A DNA stretch of 64,000 nt. Origin: Paraphoma chrysanthemicola. Its lineage: Eukaryota > Ascomycota > Dothideomycetes > Pleosporales > Phaeosphaeriaceae. The notes under the pieces are model-generated. The model was not told where the DNA came from, did not search any database, and saw only the letters and a program-made list of their open reading frames with translations. Shown here one piece after another: positions 31,791 through 44,443 of this stretch (positions are counted from its first letter, which is position 1; each line of letters opens with the position of its first letter). The stretch lies in contig JAGMWG010000020.1 of assembly GCA_020744225.1 (NCBI GenBank), positions 806,001 through 870,000 of the forward strand, given 5' to 3'. The position numbers were made by a program, and so were the translations under genes.

Positions 31791-34700
31791 CTATGTTGTA
31801 TTGTGCTGTTGGCTGCGATGGTACTGCCTATGTCAATGAACTGAGTGCTCGTTTATACGGCTGGCTTTACACATGATTTCACCAACCAGCATGCTTACAG
31901 GCTCGCTCATTCATTGGTTTAGACCGCTGTTCGCGAAATTGAAAACGTGCTTTCGTACCTTCACCACAAAACACGTTGGGTCAGCCCTGACGGGCTACCA
32001 CATTGCATTTACTGCATCCTTATTATGAACCCAATGCCCCTCCGCAACCGACGAGCATCTCTCTCGCCAACTATTGTACATGCTCACATCCACCATACTT
32101 ACCACCCATGCGTTGCAGGTATCCGAGTCGTTGCTTTTGCGCATTCACTGCACTTTTCGATATACTCCTAGCAATTGTGTTCGGCCCGCAAACCATGAAT
32201 CGATTCTCGATGAGACCATGGCATCTACATCCCAAAGCTTCACGTGAAACAAGGACGTCTTAATTTCACAAAGAGCACATTCGGTTTCAATAATTTGACA
32301 TTCTTGGGCAGCATGTAACTTTGTCTGTTGGAAGATTTTATAATCTGTTTTCATCTTAAAAACCACATCGCCAAGGATAGATTTCAAGTCGCGAATCAAG
32401 CACCACGCGTTGAGCCGCCTCCAAGGAGCCATCGCAACGCTGTAGCTTCGATATGACACAGCGAACGTATCCACTCGTTCTCGACTCGTTATTTTCTTTT
32501 AAACTATGCTGGGCTGGACGAGCAGGGTATAGTAATGTCCCATTCGGTCTCTACAACGATCCATGTCATTTTTCGTACCAACCCGAGATACTCCTTGCTC
32601 AGCTTGTCCTGATTGGAGCCCGGAATCGCCGACCGCTTACCATCTAGCAATATTCTCGAGCACTTAATCACCATTACGCCACAGTTCACATCTAATTCTA
32701 CCGCACACCCCTCCACCATGCATCGCCATCACAATTGAACGATCCGCGCTCTCTGGGCTCGCTACACGCGATCTCCAGGCACCCTTTCCTAGCCCTCCTA
32801 ACAGGGCATATACCGCGATGGAAGTGCATCCGGGCCGCGTGTCCAGCCGCTCAGCTCGTTCGCCTCGACGTGGAAGCGATCCTGCGTCTGTAGCGCCGAG
32901 AGCGCGCAAACATGAGCGTGATCATGCGGGGCCTAGATTAGCTCCATCGCGTGCGTGGTACGCCATCTGTATGCCCATGGGCCGTGCCGAGCGGTTGGTT
33001 GGCAGCTGTTGAATGCGGGACGGATCCTTCTGCCGGGATGGCGGTGTATCATGTGTGAGCTAATGCTTTTGAATCGCTGGAGTGGGTCGTTGGGATCCTG
33101 GCCAGATCTATGTTGGGGCGGATGTGACGGCGAGAATTTCGCTGTGGGTCCCAATGCTGTTGCTGTCTGTTAATAGTATGCTATTACGCATGGGATGGAT
33201 AATACGCGTGGATCCACGGTCTGATGTTTGTTTACACGGGGTCTCAATTTGGTTGGTACGTCTTCATCGTTTCTATTCTGTGATCGGCAACATGAGTGAC
33301 TTCCCGATCGTGAGTGTAGCGAGCAACGTGGGAACTAGGCCAAACCTGTGTGAAGATCTGCGAGAAGACACGGGTGCGGACGAAACGGTGCATCAATGAT
33401 CTGATGATAGTCGGCGACTGTTCCGAGACGACTTCCGCGCGGTGGCTATGAGCATGGCAGTTGTTACAGCCTCCCGTCTCTTCGCGCATAATCGGATGCC
33501 ACATGCAGAGCGGCTGCACACTCAGCTGCAAGAATCAGGCCATGAGCAGTGAGAGCACTTTGCTGGGCGGGCGTCGTGTAACCGACCAGACCAATCTGAC
33601 CATAAGTGTGATGAGCACCGGCTTTGGTTCCCGCGAACCTTGTGGGGCTCGCCATCGATAGCTCTGCTTGGTCCCGAATGTCGATACATCTGTAGCGAGC
33701 TCGAGTCATGTGAAGGTGCTCAATTTCGAGTGTGGAAGCCATCGTATGCGAGCGAATGAGGCAAGACTGCGGTATGCTATTGAAACAAACTTGCCGAGAG
33801 GAGTTTTGGATCACTTGCGCAAAAGAAAGTCAATATTATGCAACGCGCCAAGGATACTACAAGGTCCTGCATATGGCCGTTGGGACAATCCACCGGTGCA
33901 GATTTTCCCACCTGTCAGTCATCCGATAAGCGAGCCAGGCAATCCTGGTGCACGGGAGTATTACCCCAGTCAGGCATCAGAGCTAGACCTCAAAGCAAAC
34001 CGACCCGTGGAGACTCGTCGCCTCTACGAGGTCGTGATGTAGTTCGACGGAGCGATGATTACTCTTCAGCGGCTCTGTACCTTGTCGTAGCCATTACGCG
34101 ATGTATACCTCGTGATAAGCCTGCTGCGTCGATCGAGGTTTGATGATAGTCGCGAGCCCATCCAGCTACAGGGCATGATCGACACGCGTTTGAAGTAACT
34201 CAAGTGATTTGGAATACCGCTTGGAACTGGATACCTGATTGCGCAAAAGATCGTTCTGCAAAATGAGGCTCAACGTGCAGCACGTGGCGTCCGGTAATGG
34301 GAAACTTTATCGACGAAGGTCCGAGTCTCGCTTATCTGTACTCGCCAATCCTGTTTGATCGCCGAGCTGTAGATATGCGTGCCGGAACTTTCAAGATCCG
34401 AGACGCCTTCATTAGATGATATCAGCGGCAGCTGTGGGTTCACTGAAAATTGAGAGATGGATGTGGAGCCGACCCAGCTGTGCCAGGCGTGACGCTACTG
34501 TGTGATGTGACACGCACTCACCGATAATTTGCTTACTTTCGTAGCGACCCTCGTATCCGAGAGCCTGTCACCCCGGGCCATCGGGGCGGGTATTTAGCGT
34601 GTATGCAGGCTGATGTGCCTGTGCATAGGATCGGGTGGATACCCTCTTTGATGTGGAGAGGCCAGGGAGAACTGGTGGGCGAGCCGGGCCGTGTTTCGCA

Positions 34701-35325
34701 GTCACCTCGCTGCACGGGACCAGGGAGAATGACGCGGCGCAATTCCGTCCCATGTGAATCAATGGCGCATCTCGAACTCAGCCGCGGAGCAACCCCACGT
34801 GTGGTGTTTAGACGGCTCGGTGAGCCCGCCAGTGATTGTGGTTCCAAGGTTCGGGTTCCAGCATGGCGAGGCTGCAACCGCCGATCCTCGACAGCCACCA
34901 AAACCAAGCATGTGGGCGCGGGCGATATGACAAACGTTGCAGGATTGCTTTACGTACTGGAACAGGAATGACAGGCCTGTCAACATCCTTGTGGCCGGTG
35001 GATGTGCCCGGCGTTGAGGGGAAGAAGCAAGGGACGAGAAGGTGGGAACTTTGTTTGTTTTGGGGTTGACTAATGACGACATCCGACGGAAGGAGGCAGG
35101 AAGCATCACGCAAGGAAAGCGCACCCAAGGTCGATATGCTGCAAGGCTTGTGGATCATGTCCCACATTGTCATGGTGTTATTGAGGGTATCTATGGCATG
35201 AAGGGCATGTTCATCAACAGACTATCAAAGTAGCCAAAGAGTACAAGCATACAGAAAATACGATGGCAACATCTGCCGATGGAAGAAGCAAGTATATACC
35301 GGAAGATGGAAAGTTCCGTGGTTCG
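31791..35325. other. 3.5-kb gene-poor stretch
   Basis: Many short frames on both strands, none with a domain, good splice sites or family N-terminus. The least poor is a 109-codon minus frame at 32145-32474; I do not call it. No terminal repeats or transposon domains were recognised. It may hold decayed elements or non-coding transcripts. Confidence 0.4.
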
Positions 35326-38300
35326 CTATCCGGCTCCGCTACTACCAATCCATCGCTTCCATTCGTCCAAGGACATGTTTTCAGCACCGAGGGGCATTGT
35401 CAGAGGTATCGTCTGTGAATAGTGCATCGAGTGTGATAACGCACTGTGACATTGCTCGTGCGCATTGACGTGGGATGTTTCCAGGATATTGTGGCCGAAT
35501 GAATCCACACAGGACAAATCGAGTGCTGAGTCTGCCATTTGAACAGAGACGGGACGGGCCGTTGATTTTGCAACCCAGGCGCTCTGAATGGTCGGGCTGG
35601 AAACGGAGCTAATCGACTCCGGCGTAGTCTCTGAAAAGTTGTGAAAGGGAGCCTGGTCAAATTGCGGAGGATGGCGATGTGTTGAGGTTTCGGGCTGGGT
35701 GCTCTGTGTGTTGAAGGGTTGCATGGAGTGTGACGATGGTGGCGCGGTCGTGAGCTTCGGCAGCAAGGGGCAAGAGTTGTGCCTCATTTGCGTGCCAGAG
35801 GCCTGGTAAGGGTGTGTGGAGTTGCCTGCGCGTTGCAGGTGCGCTGTTGTGAAGCTACTTGCAGTTGGTTGCCAGCTCCACTGTCTGTTGCCATCAGCAT
35901 CCGATTGCTCAGGCCTCAAGTGAGGCGGATGGCCGAAATGCTGTAGGCTTTCTGCAACGGGCACTGGGGCCACATGGGATTGCGTGGGTATCGCAAAGCT
36001 CAAATGCGATGCCGGAATTGTGATGCTTTGTGGCTGACGATCGTCCACAGTTGGTGTTGCATATCTCGTGGGCGCCGAGCGCAGGGTGGTCGATCTCTGC
36101 AGACCCTGCATGGTCCCCACGGATCGGAAGTCGTTCATCCCATCAAACATGAGGGACGCTTCCGCTTGTCCCGTATGTGACCTCAATTCGTTCCAATCGC
36201 CTTTGAGCTGGAATGACATTGTTGGCTCGAGGGTGTCCAGATTCCAGCTGATCGGTGAGAACGATTCAGGCACGAAGCTTTGCAATCCAGGATCCTCGAG
36301 AAGCAACATACCGGTCGCGTTCATGACCGTCTCGTCGTACATAGCACGAAGGCTGCGAGGTGTTTCACTCCAGGCTCCATGCATGGCGTCGCTGCTATGT
36401 GTCCTCGTGGGTCTAGAAGGCGCCGCGGGCGTCTGTGACACGTTTCGCAGCTCTTTCAGGCCCCAACTGATTCTCTCTACCGCCAAATTGGCCAGCTCAT
36501 GGACATTTTGAAGTGCTGAAAAGATGGCGTATGCTTTCTCGACCTTTTGTACTCCGAAGGTAATCTTTTTGAGTTCCATGGCATCAAGAAGGATGATCAT
36601 ACAAGAGTTAAAAGCTTGTTGGCCCATCGTCCAGGAGATGAGCGCAGCCGGCACCTTAAGATAGAGGAACAGGAATGCATCAAGAACCTCTTCGGAGGAG
36701 GCGAGAACCAAAGCACGGCCACGGGATATAGGCGTTATTGTTGATCCAGGTGATGGTTGAGAGGGAGCAGCTTTATTTCCTGTTCTAACGCTGAATGCCG
36801 GATTCTTCAAATTGCTATGCGGTTGGGCCTGGGTCGTGTTTTTGTCAAGTCGCTGGCGATTGAGTAGGATGAGATAGGTATGCGCTTTGCAGTGGTAGAC
36901 TATTCCGCGTCAGAAAGTAAATCGATCATAGAAACAAGTTCGTACCAGCAGCCATGGCGCTTAATGGCCAATCAGGAAGGTCATGACCCTTTTGTAGCCA
37001 GGACCTGTCAAACTGAAGTGTCTCAGGCATAGTTTCCAACAAAGCCCGAATGAGATCGGTGAATTCATCTATCTTCGCATTACTCAATTTCTCGCTACTG
37101 AGAATTTGTCGTGCCAGTACTGTGAAGCGATTTACGAATTCGCCAAAGCGCAGCATACCGGGGTTCGTGGTGAGCTCCTGTGGTGGCGTACAGTCTCCGA
37201 TTCCACTGATACCAAGCGGTCGGCCTAACGTCATGGAATACTGCTCATCCATGTGTAGCATCCACCACCACAGCGTTTGCCTGACGAAACATTCCCTTTG
37301 AGTTGGAGGAGCAGGATCAAGATACTTCGGGTGCCGGTGAAGGCCGATGGAATGCGCTAGCCGGATCGTGGTACCAAACAGCGTCCACGCCTCGAGAAAT
37401 CTCCCACTGTTAGTAAGATACGGGCCGATCATGATCAAGGCTTGAATGCCAAGTAAAGACGGCCTGTGCATGAATGATGCTAATCGTAAGGCTTGCATCG
37501 CAGCAGCAACTGCTAGATATTAGCGCCGTCGCCCAATAGCGCCTGAAGAACTCACTGTAGACGTTCCCTTTGCCGATCTCCACGGGCATAGCATCAGCGC
37601 CCCACTGACAGCCGGATCGGTCCCAAACGGCGTGCTGGCCACCAAGTGCGATGGCCGCGAAGAGAAGAGCCAGCATGTCAGGGCACAGCTGTGCATTCCG
37701 CCTTCCGTCATCGAGAAATCGCTCCACCTCGGTCCTCGTTATCTCGAAGGGCACGTGGGGAAATGAGCACACGTTAACCCGTTTCTCGAAGGCGCCTAAC
37801 GACTCCAGAAGTTCGTCCATTGGCGGGAGACAGTCGAGGAGCTGTGGAATGCACTCTTCCGGTGTTGCGCGGAACACTGTTGGAAACGGATGGGGCAAAG
37901 GATTCCTGGGTGTGTACATGTCTGGTCCACGGGGCATCAAATGAGACAAGCTTGCCGGAAATGGTCCCATGTTCACTGCGGCGAACTTGTCGATCATTAG
38001 CACGGACTAGCGCAGACCAAATATGTTGCTCACATCTTTTACCACACTGGCAAGTCCTGGGGACCCGAAGTAAATGCTGTCTTGCCATTCAGAGCCCTGG
38101 AATCGTCTCTGTTTCGTGGTGCGCCTTTTCTGGGACGAGCCGGGTCTTTCACCGAGCTGAGAATCCGGAGATGCTGCAGGGTCCGAATCCTCTTCCTCGA
38201 TAGAGATTTTGCTTGCGCGCAACCTTTCTTTGAGTCGCAAATTTTCTTGACGGAGCTTGCGCAGCTCGTACGATTGCTGAATCGGTGCATAATCACCACC

Positions 38301-38594
38301 TTCAGCGACGAAGTGACAATCTTTCGGCTGTCCCCGTGCACAACATGCTGAGCATGGCTTGGTCCGGTCGCACTATAGAGAAGGTCAGCCAACTTTAGCA
38401 CGTTGATTTGTAAGGGGCAAGCGCTGGCTGTAAATGATGTGATTGAAGCGCACCTTAACTTTTCGATCCCGACATTTCGTACAAGAGAGGAGTTGTCGTG
38501 GTTGCTGCGCCTGCTGCTTCTTCTTGCCCGTCTCAGCTGGACCAGAGGGATGTCCGTCTGTTGTAAGCATAGGTCCATGGGGAAAATTGGACAT
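35326..38594 (-). CDS. Zn2Cys6 transcription factor with fungal-specific TF domain
   Basis: Five exons: 38594..38454, 38372..38034, 37985..37556, 37509..36946 and 36899..35326, encoding 1015 aa. Introns are 81, 48, 46 and 46 nt and every junction is phase-consistent. The first intron interrupts the binuclear cluster, which reads CTKCRDRKVKC then C-x5-C-x2-C-x8-C (residues 38-66). A basic linker and short coiled-coil candidate (ELRKLRQENLRLKERL) follow. The middle homology domain spans about 250-520, with MHRPSLLGIQALIMIG, LFGTTIRLAHSIGLHR and WWWMLHMDEQYSMTLGRP. The tail is Gln/Ser/Pro-rich and probably an activation region. A sequence-specific nuclear regulator; target genes are unknown. Confidence 0.9.
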
Positions 38595-38886
38595 GATCGG
38601 AAGAGGCGATCCCCAGACGACTAAGAGGTCAAATTGTGTATCGGCATGGATCTGACGCAAGGGGTGGATGTCGAGTGCGTGGGAGGATTGCGACAGCGGG
38701 CATGCGTGTTATTGTGGAATTTGAAGGCGGTTATACGAAGCAATTTGTCAACTGACGCGCGCCGCTCAGGAACGGATACATCCCTTACTAGAATGAATGC
38801 AACTGAAGCCTTGCAAAGGGTTGATAGAAGGTTTCCGAAACAATGAAGTCACGTTCGAAGCCTCACTTTCCAGGTTCACATTTACC

Positions 38887-39813
38887 TTAAGAGATGAATA
38901 GTGACGCTAACGTCGGATGTTGGTAAAGGTCGCTAGGCTCACCGAGATTTGGACTGCCAGATTGGTCGTGCTGCAGTGTACATGGGCTAGCCGCCGTCAG
39001 GAATCGAAGACCGTGTTGCACAAGAATATCGCCAAGCAGGTCGAAGGTCGGTCGGAACAATGCACCCTGCTTGACGCCAAACACAGATTTAGTGCACTTA
39101 CCGCGGGCCGATCCTTTGGGACAGGAATACGTGCCAATGGGGTCGCTTCCCGTGCCTTTATTTTCTTCGTTTCCAGAAGCGCCTCAAGTGCACGTAGATG
39201 GAGGTAAGACATTTGAATTCTTGCTAGATCGTCGCCGATCGTTAGCGCATCTAGGGCTGACCAGTGGCGTGCAGGGGGCCTCTCGAAGGCTGTGCCGATC
39301 CACTTCGTCTTTTCGTCGCGCCTTGCCGCTCGAAGACAAATCCTTGCGCCACTCTTCGTTCTCTCTGCACATGTCCTTGACGTTGTTGTGCTTACCGTCT
39401 ATTTGGAATCGTGCATGCGATCAGCAAAGACCTGACCCATGGCCTCGACCTCGTGCCGTGCCGTTGCACGAAACGCCACGTACCGCATGTGCGGAAACAT
39501 GCACAGGCCCACACCTTTGCATTTGGTGACGGACAGGGTCCACAGATTGCATGGACCACAGTTCAGTTGTGTCATATCAAGAACTGTCTTTCTTGCTATC
39601 CAAAGAACGGCTGCGACAGAGTAGTGCATCAACTGGTTTCTTAATGTTCGCACAGAGACTGATCTTGTCGGCCGCACACATGTTTTCCTCCTGCCAAATC
39701 ATACTCACAGAACTTGTTATAAATTCGATGTGAGCACGAGTCAGGCAGAAGCGAGTAGAATCTGCCAAGCCTTTGCGATCTTCCGTATTAGCCGCAGCTT
39801 CTGGCAGCAGCAT
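38887..39813 (-). CDS. probable multi-exon gene, structure unresolved
   Basis: Several pieces look coding. An ATG at 39813 opens 35 codons ending at a strong GTGAGT donor (39708). From about 39632 one frame runs to 39102, interrupted by a single TAG at 39399-39401. The stretch after the TAG is protein-like (KTKWIGTAFERPPARHWSAL, then DDLARIQMSYLHLRALEALL) and ends at a GCG/GTAAGT donor. A final piece reads GALFRPTFDLLGDILVQHGL and stops at 38887. Simple splices between pieces give introns of 31-35 nt, too short to trust, so the model is incomplete or the gene is broken. I do not recognise the family. It lies between the Zn2Cys6 factor and the cyt-4-type gene, on the same strand. Confidence 0.35.
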
Positions 39814-39860
39814 TGCGAACAGAGGTGCACAATGGCGAGAGCATTGAGTGGTGTCTCATC

Positions 39861-42800
39861 TTACGTGAACTCTTCATCGCGATAGACCAAGCGGACCGGT
39901 CTGACGTGAACGTTGAGATTGAAGACATCAATCCTCTCAATGGCGACTTCCCATTCGTCACCTTTTCGTCCGTCTGTTGTTGTATCAATGAAAGAGGCCT
40001 GGTAGCCGTAATCTGGCAGCAGCCCTTTAGCACCAGAGCTGCTTGCACCGACTTCGTCTGTGCCCTTACTAACCCAGAACCTCAGAGTGTCTGGAATTGG
40101 CGCCTCATTGTATTGCCATGCACGCAAGAGTGCTAGAACACTCCAAAATCGACTTGAAGATCTCTTGGTCTGCGCAATGATTCGTTCCCTTGGCGACAAG
40201 GTAACGATCGATTCCTGCATCTGGCGCTGAGTGAAAGGCAGGACTCCACGAGGACCAGTGGCCGGTTCAGATGCATTGAATTTCCTGCCGGTGTGCGCCT
40301 CGTACCGGATTGCAGCCTCAATCTGCCAATGAGCAATCATGTCGCTGAAGCGCCGGAGCGGGCTTGTGACCTTCACGTAAGCAGGAACCCCTATGATCTT
40401 GTGCGGTATTGGCGCAGAGTGCGCAATGGCGCGACCTAGAGCTTCTGTGTATCGAAGCGCCAGGCTGCGCGGAACCTCGTCATTTTTCTCGATGTATGGT
40501 AGCAAATGTTTGGTCCTAAACTCCTCTACAGATGTGCCACTGTATTGTGGAGTTTCAATGGTACCTCTGTACATGACAGGAATGTTGCGATCGGAGCACC
40601 ATAACGCAGCAGTCGAACATGCGAGCATCATCATCTCTTCAACGATATTTTCGGGGTTGATCCCAAAACTGATGAAGCTTCGAACTACGCGGTTGGTGAC
40701 TTCAATGATCGGATCCCCGGTCACGAGACGAGATCGATCGGTTGATGGCGGATTCCATGTCACGCCCGCGCGACCGGGATGTTCGAATACTCGGACTCTA
40801 CTTGTACCAATATCGAAACGAACGCCGCCAGCGGCTCTTCGTGCAGACCATAGATTTTGAGCCGCTGTGTAGAGATCTTTGAGGTCTTGCGTCTCGGAAG
40901 CAGATAATCGTGGCGTCCGAGGGCCTGGTTCATCGGGTACCTTCTCAGCACCGACGACAAATTTACGCGTCTCAAATGAGGGCTTATCGCCTAATAAGGT
41001 CGACAATTGAGACGGCGTGATACTAATTATCTTCCTTATGACCCCTGGCTGTATTTTCGTCTCCAATACTCGACCATTTGAGTCGATTCTCGAGCTGAAT
41101 GTAAGTACTGGACGATTTGGTTCAAGACTGAAAAATCCTTGTGTGGCCCACGTGGGTAGCATAGGGAATGACTTCTCTGGTGTATAGACCGTCTCTGTCA
41201 TGTGAGCTGCAAGACCCGACAAGGTGTGAGTCTTGTCGAAGAAGGCAGTAGGATTTGCAACGTGGACATGGATCCAGAATTCGGAAGCGTTTCCCGTGAC
41301 CCGCTCGATTGAGACGCCATCGTCGATTTCGTTCGCGCCCGCATCGTCAATGCAGAACACAGTAGTATTTCCCCAGTCGTGCCGCAAACGGGCCATTGTG
41401 TCTCGAAAGTCCGGATTTCGCCGGGTCAATTCGGCCTTGGTGTTCAAGAGCTCCAGATTCCGCGAGAGGCGCACCGTGGGTAGCATGAGCTGTTCGTCGT
41501 AAAGATGCCTGTTCTCGAATGGTGTGATGACGCCAATCTCCTGAAGGAGGAGTAGGCCAGTGTGGCGGCGGACGTCGCTGAGCATATCGTCTGGTGTGCC
41601 TCGTGCCTGGTAGACATCCTTTCCATAACAACCCGTTGCCATGACAAGGTTTGTACAAGCAGCGTGAAGCCCAGCCATGCCCAGAAACTGCGTTGTCAAA
41701 ACCCAGGCTTGCAGGAAATTAATGATTTGCAAGTCGGAATGAGTAAAAGATTCACCCCACGCAAAATGTAGACCCGAGGATTCCTCCGTCTTTGAAGTTC
41801 GCGCCTTGCTCGGACCTACGGTTCCAAAGTTGGGTTCCCGATCTTTGCGACTGATAGTGATCAACCTACGAGCCTTCTCGAGAAACTCTATGATGTGCTT
41901 GGCCCCTTTCGATGGTGTAGGCACGTCGTCTGAGTTCCTAGTAGCAGATGCAGCAAGAAATTCGCGGTGCTCCCTTATCCACTCATGAACAGTCTCGACG
42001 ACTTGAACGTCATTCTTCGGCCGAATAGCGAACACATTGGTCAAGCGATGACTTCGGATATCCGATTTAAAACGGAACTCGTTGTGGTTCAAGGACTTCC
42101 GAACCGCAAGTAGTGCTGCAGGTGAAGGCCTCCAGCTAGGGTCCTTTTGGGCAAGTAAAGTCTTCGCAATCTGTGCCAAAGTCATCATACGTGTCCGATT
42201 GGGATCGGCAAGAACTGCATAAGCTGTGTCCAAGACAGGCGCATTTGCGCGATATATGCGTTCTGCCTCGCCCGTCATTCGTTCTAGGATGAATTGGACA
42301 GGAATGCCGATTTCAGCCGGCACATGAACCTCGCCTTTGGGATTCGCTTTGCTGGGACTGGTGGGAAGAAAAGGAATGAGAGGCTCGAGCAGAACTGGAT
42401 CTATGCAGCCTGGAATGGCAAATGCAACTCGAGCTATGGTCGAGTGACACCACCTGCCATTGACCGAAAAGAACTGGCTACTGCTGTCGACTTGCTGCAC
42501 GAAGACTGCCAGGACAGGCTCCCGACCAGCCTGCGATAGCTCGACAACGTCTCCTGGCTTCAAGAAGAGGCCGATCGTAATCAGTTCATCCCCTTCGTCA
42601 TAGTCGGTATGACCTCGATCCTCTGTGTCCAAATCTTCATCTGCCTTGAAGCCTGAATTTAGCTTCGACATGCCGTTATGCACATCTTTGTTCGCTGGGT
42701 GATTTTCGAACGCGGCCAAAACTTCCTCGGTCGGTCCACCGTGTTCATTTTGCCACTGCTGCAAATGCTCACGGAGCGACAGTTGTGGTGGGCGTGGGAT

Positions 42801-43073
42801 GAAGGCGGGGTTGAATGCAGGCAATTGATCTGCGGACTCGAGAGCGCCTTGATCATTCTGCTATGTATTTAGCTTGTTGTTGTGATTCCGGTATACCTGC
42901 GGCCATACGATTGAGGTGGCGTGGTATGCTCTTTGCGGCAGCCATGACGATTGCACCGCGAGCAGACGTTTTTGGGAATTCCGCAGGGCGGATCTCGGGC
43001 CTTGATTGTTTAGTTGCCATTGACACTGCCAGCATATATTGCTCGCCGTTTGGAACGAGCGAGTTTTGTGCAT
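39861..43073 (-). CDS. cyt-4: mitochondrial RNB-family 3'-5' exoribonuclease (CYT-4/Dss1 type)
   Basis: Exons 43073..42909 and 42860(or 42857)..39861 encode about 1054 aa. Exon 1 is a mitochondrial presequence (Arg/Ser-rich, ending PQRAYHATSI). The intron is 48 nt with a GTATGG donor or 36 nt with GTATAC, and the acceptor is a tandem TAGCAG; all options keep the frame. The large exon carries the RNB signature FCIDDAGANEIDDGVSIE (about 560-577) with its metal-binding Asp residues, then PEKSFPMLPTWA, RFDIGTSRVRV, and the RNB C-terminal SPLRRFSDMIAHWQ. CYT-4/Dss1 is the exonuclease of the mitochondrial degradosome and is needed for group I intron turnover and 5'/3' end processing in Neurospora. 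Confidence 0.9.
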
Positions 43074-43639
43074 GGCCTCGGATGTTGGAGCTGATGAGGT
43101 CAATGCCGACTGCCCGAAAATTACTTTGCTTGTCGCGGTCCGCGAAAATTGTCTGTGCACCGCGCTAAAAAGCGTCGCGAAGTCACATGTTTGCCGTCCG
43201 CTGCTGGCCAACCTTCTTAGGCACGACTTCACCTGCACTCATGATGTTGCTGCATAGTTTAAGACGCCCCATGATAGTCCGGCAATTGCTTTCTCAGCAG
43301 TTGGACATGATGTAAGCATCACTCACGCACTGTGAGCAGCCAACAGTGATGGTAGGTCGTGAGGATGATTACATAAAGCCCGGGCCACCGCTGCTACAGA
43401 GACTTCCGCTCCGAAGCTGTTCTTCTGGCTCTTCCACCACACCACAGTGCTAGGTACGTACGTCCCTTTACTGGCTCTCATACGTCTTTTCTATGATGTT
43501 ATCCAAATTATAGCATGTATTATCTGACTGCCACTTCGGTGTCAGCCTGCGGAACAATTTTTTCCTGATCGAAACTCTGCCGTCGCTTCTTCGTATTTTG
43601 CGCAAGCGAACTCTCTCTGACGAGCTGTAGGAGGCTGCA
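43074..43639. other. divergent promoter region
   Basis: Separates the mitochondrial exonuclease (minus) from molybdopterin synthase small subunit (plus). The exonuclease frame is open upstream to 43238 but has no ATG there. A C/T-rich leader is visible just before 43640. Confidence 0.5.
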
Positions 43640-43930
43640 ATGGCGCCTGCAAAAGCGCCTGCGGGTCACTTCTCAATTCTATACTTTGCTGCAGCATCCT
43701 CCTTCACCAAGAAGACGAGCGAACACCTTCCTGCTCCCGTCAAAGCCCGCGATCTCTTCGCCAGGCTCGAAGAGCGCTATCCTGGCATCAAGGCAAAGGT
43801 GCTGGCTAGCTGTGCAGTCACTGTGAACTTGGAGTACATCGACATAGATGAGGATGATGCCGCCGACCTAGACAAGGAAATCAGAGAGGGCGATGAGGTC
43901 GCAATCATACCACCCGTTAGCTCGGGTTGA
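43640..43930 (+). CDS. cnxG: molybdopterin synthase sulfur-carrier subunit (MOCS2A/CnxG/MoaD)
   Basis: Uninterrupted 96-aa frame, the usual size, with a ubiquitin-like MoaD fold. Recognisable parts: GHFSILYFAAASSFT at the start (first beta strand), LFARLEERYPG, CAVTVNLEY, and the end EGDEVAIIPPVSSG. The C-terminal glycine is activated by the MoeB/Uba4-type enzyme and converted to a thiocarboxylate, which supplies sulfur to MOCS2B to make molybdopterin for nitrate reductase and other molybdoenzymes. The last residues are SSG rather than the GG of bacterial MoaD; I recall other fungal homologues sharing this, but could not check. Cytosolic. Confidence 0.92.
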   Translation: MAPAKAPAGHFSILYFAAASSFTKKTSEHLPAPVKARDLFARLEERYPGIKAKVLASCAVTVNLEYIDIDEDDAADLDKEIREGDEVAIIPPVSSG

Positions 43931-44443
43931 GAAGTGTCGACATACCCCGCGAAAGCACTTTAAGCGCATACGAGCAATCCTGTAAGACTTTCCAGGTTGT
44001 TAGAGTCTTCCGGAATCTCACCAAGTCGTGTGTGAGGCGAGTCGACGCTTCCATGTTTGAGGTAATCTGATATATCCTGGGAAGAATTTAAGTAGCTGCT
44101 CATTTTTGTATCAATGAACTACTAGACTCCAAATACTCAAGCTGAACATGGGGCATGTGTCTCCGGTACCAGACATCGCTTATTCCTGCTATCCGCCGTC
44201 AAAGAGAACGCGCATGTGTACAATGTGGTATCGTGATAATTCTCATTCGCAAACACTTACCAGACTGTGCTGAAGCAGTCATACGGAGATTAAGGCCTCA
44301 AGGCGGATCGAGTTTTCACATTCGTGCGTATAATGGTCGGAGATTTGTTGTAGAACGAATGTTGTCTTCACCATAAAAGAATGGAAAAGTTGGAAAGTGT
44401 CGTTGAGATAAGCGAGTAGCCTTTAATCAGGTAGACCGGAAGC
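43931..44443. other. intergenic (convergent 3' ends)
   Basis: 3' flanks of the molybdopterin synthase subunit and the ankyrin-HET gene. A 73-codon frame at 44155-44376 has no support. Confidence 0.45.

Noticed and set aside
32145..32474. 109-codon minus frame in the gene-poor region
   Set aside because: No domain or supporting signals.
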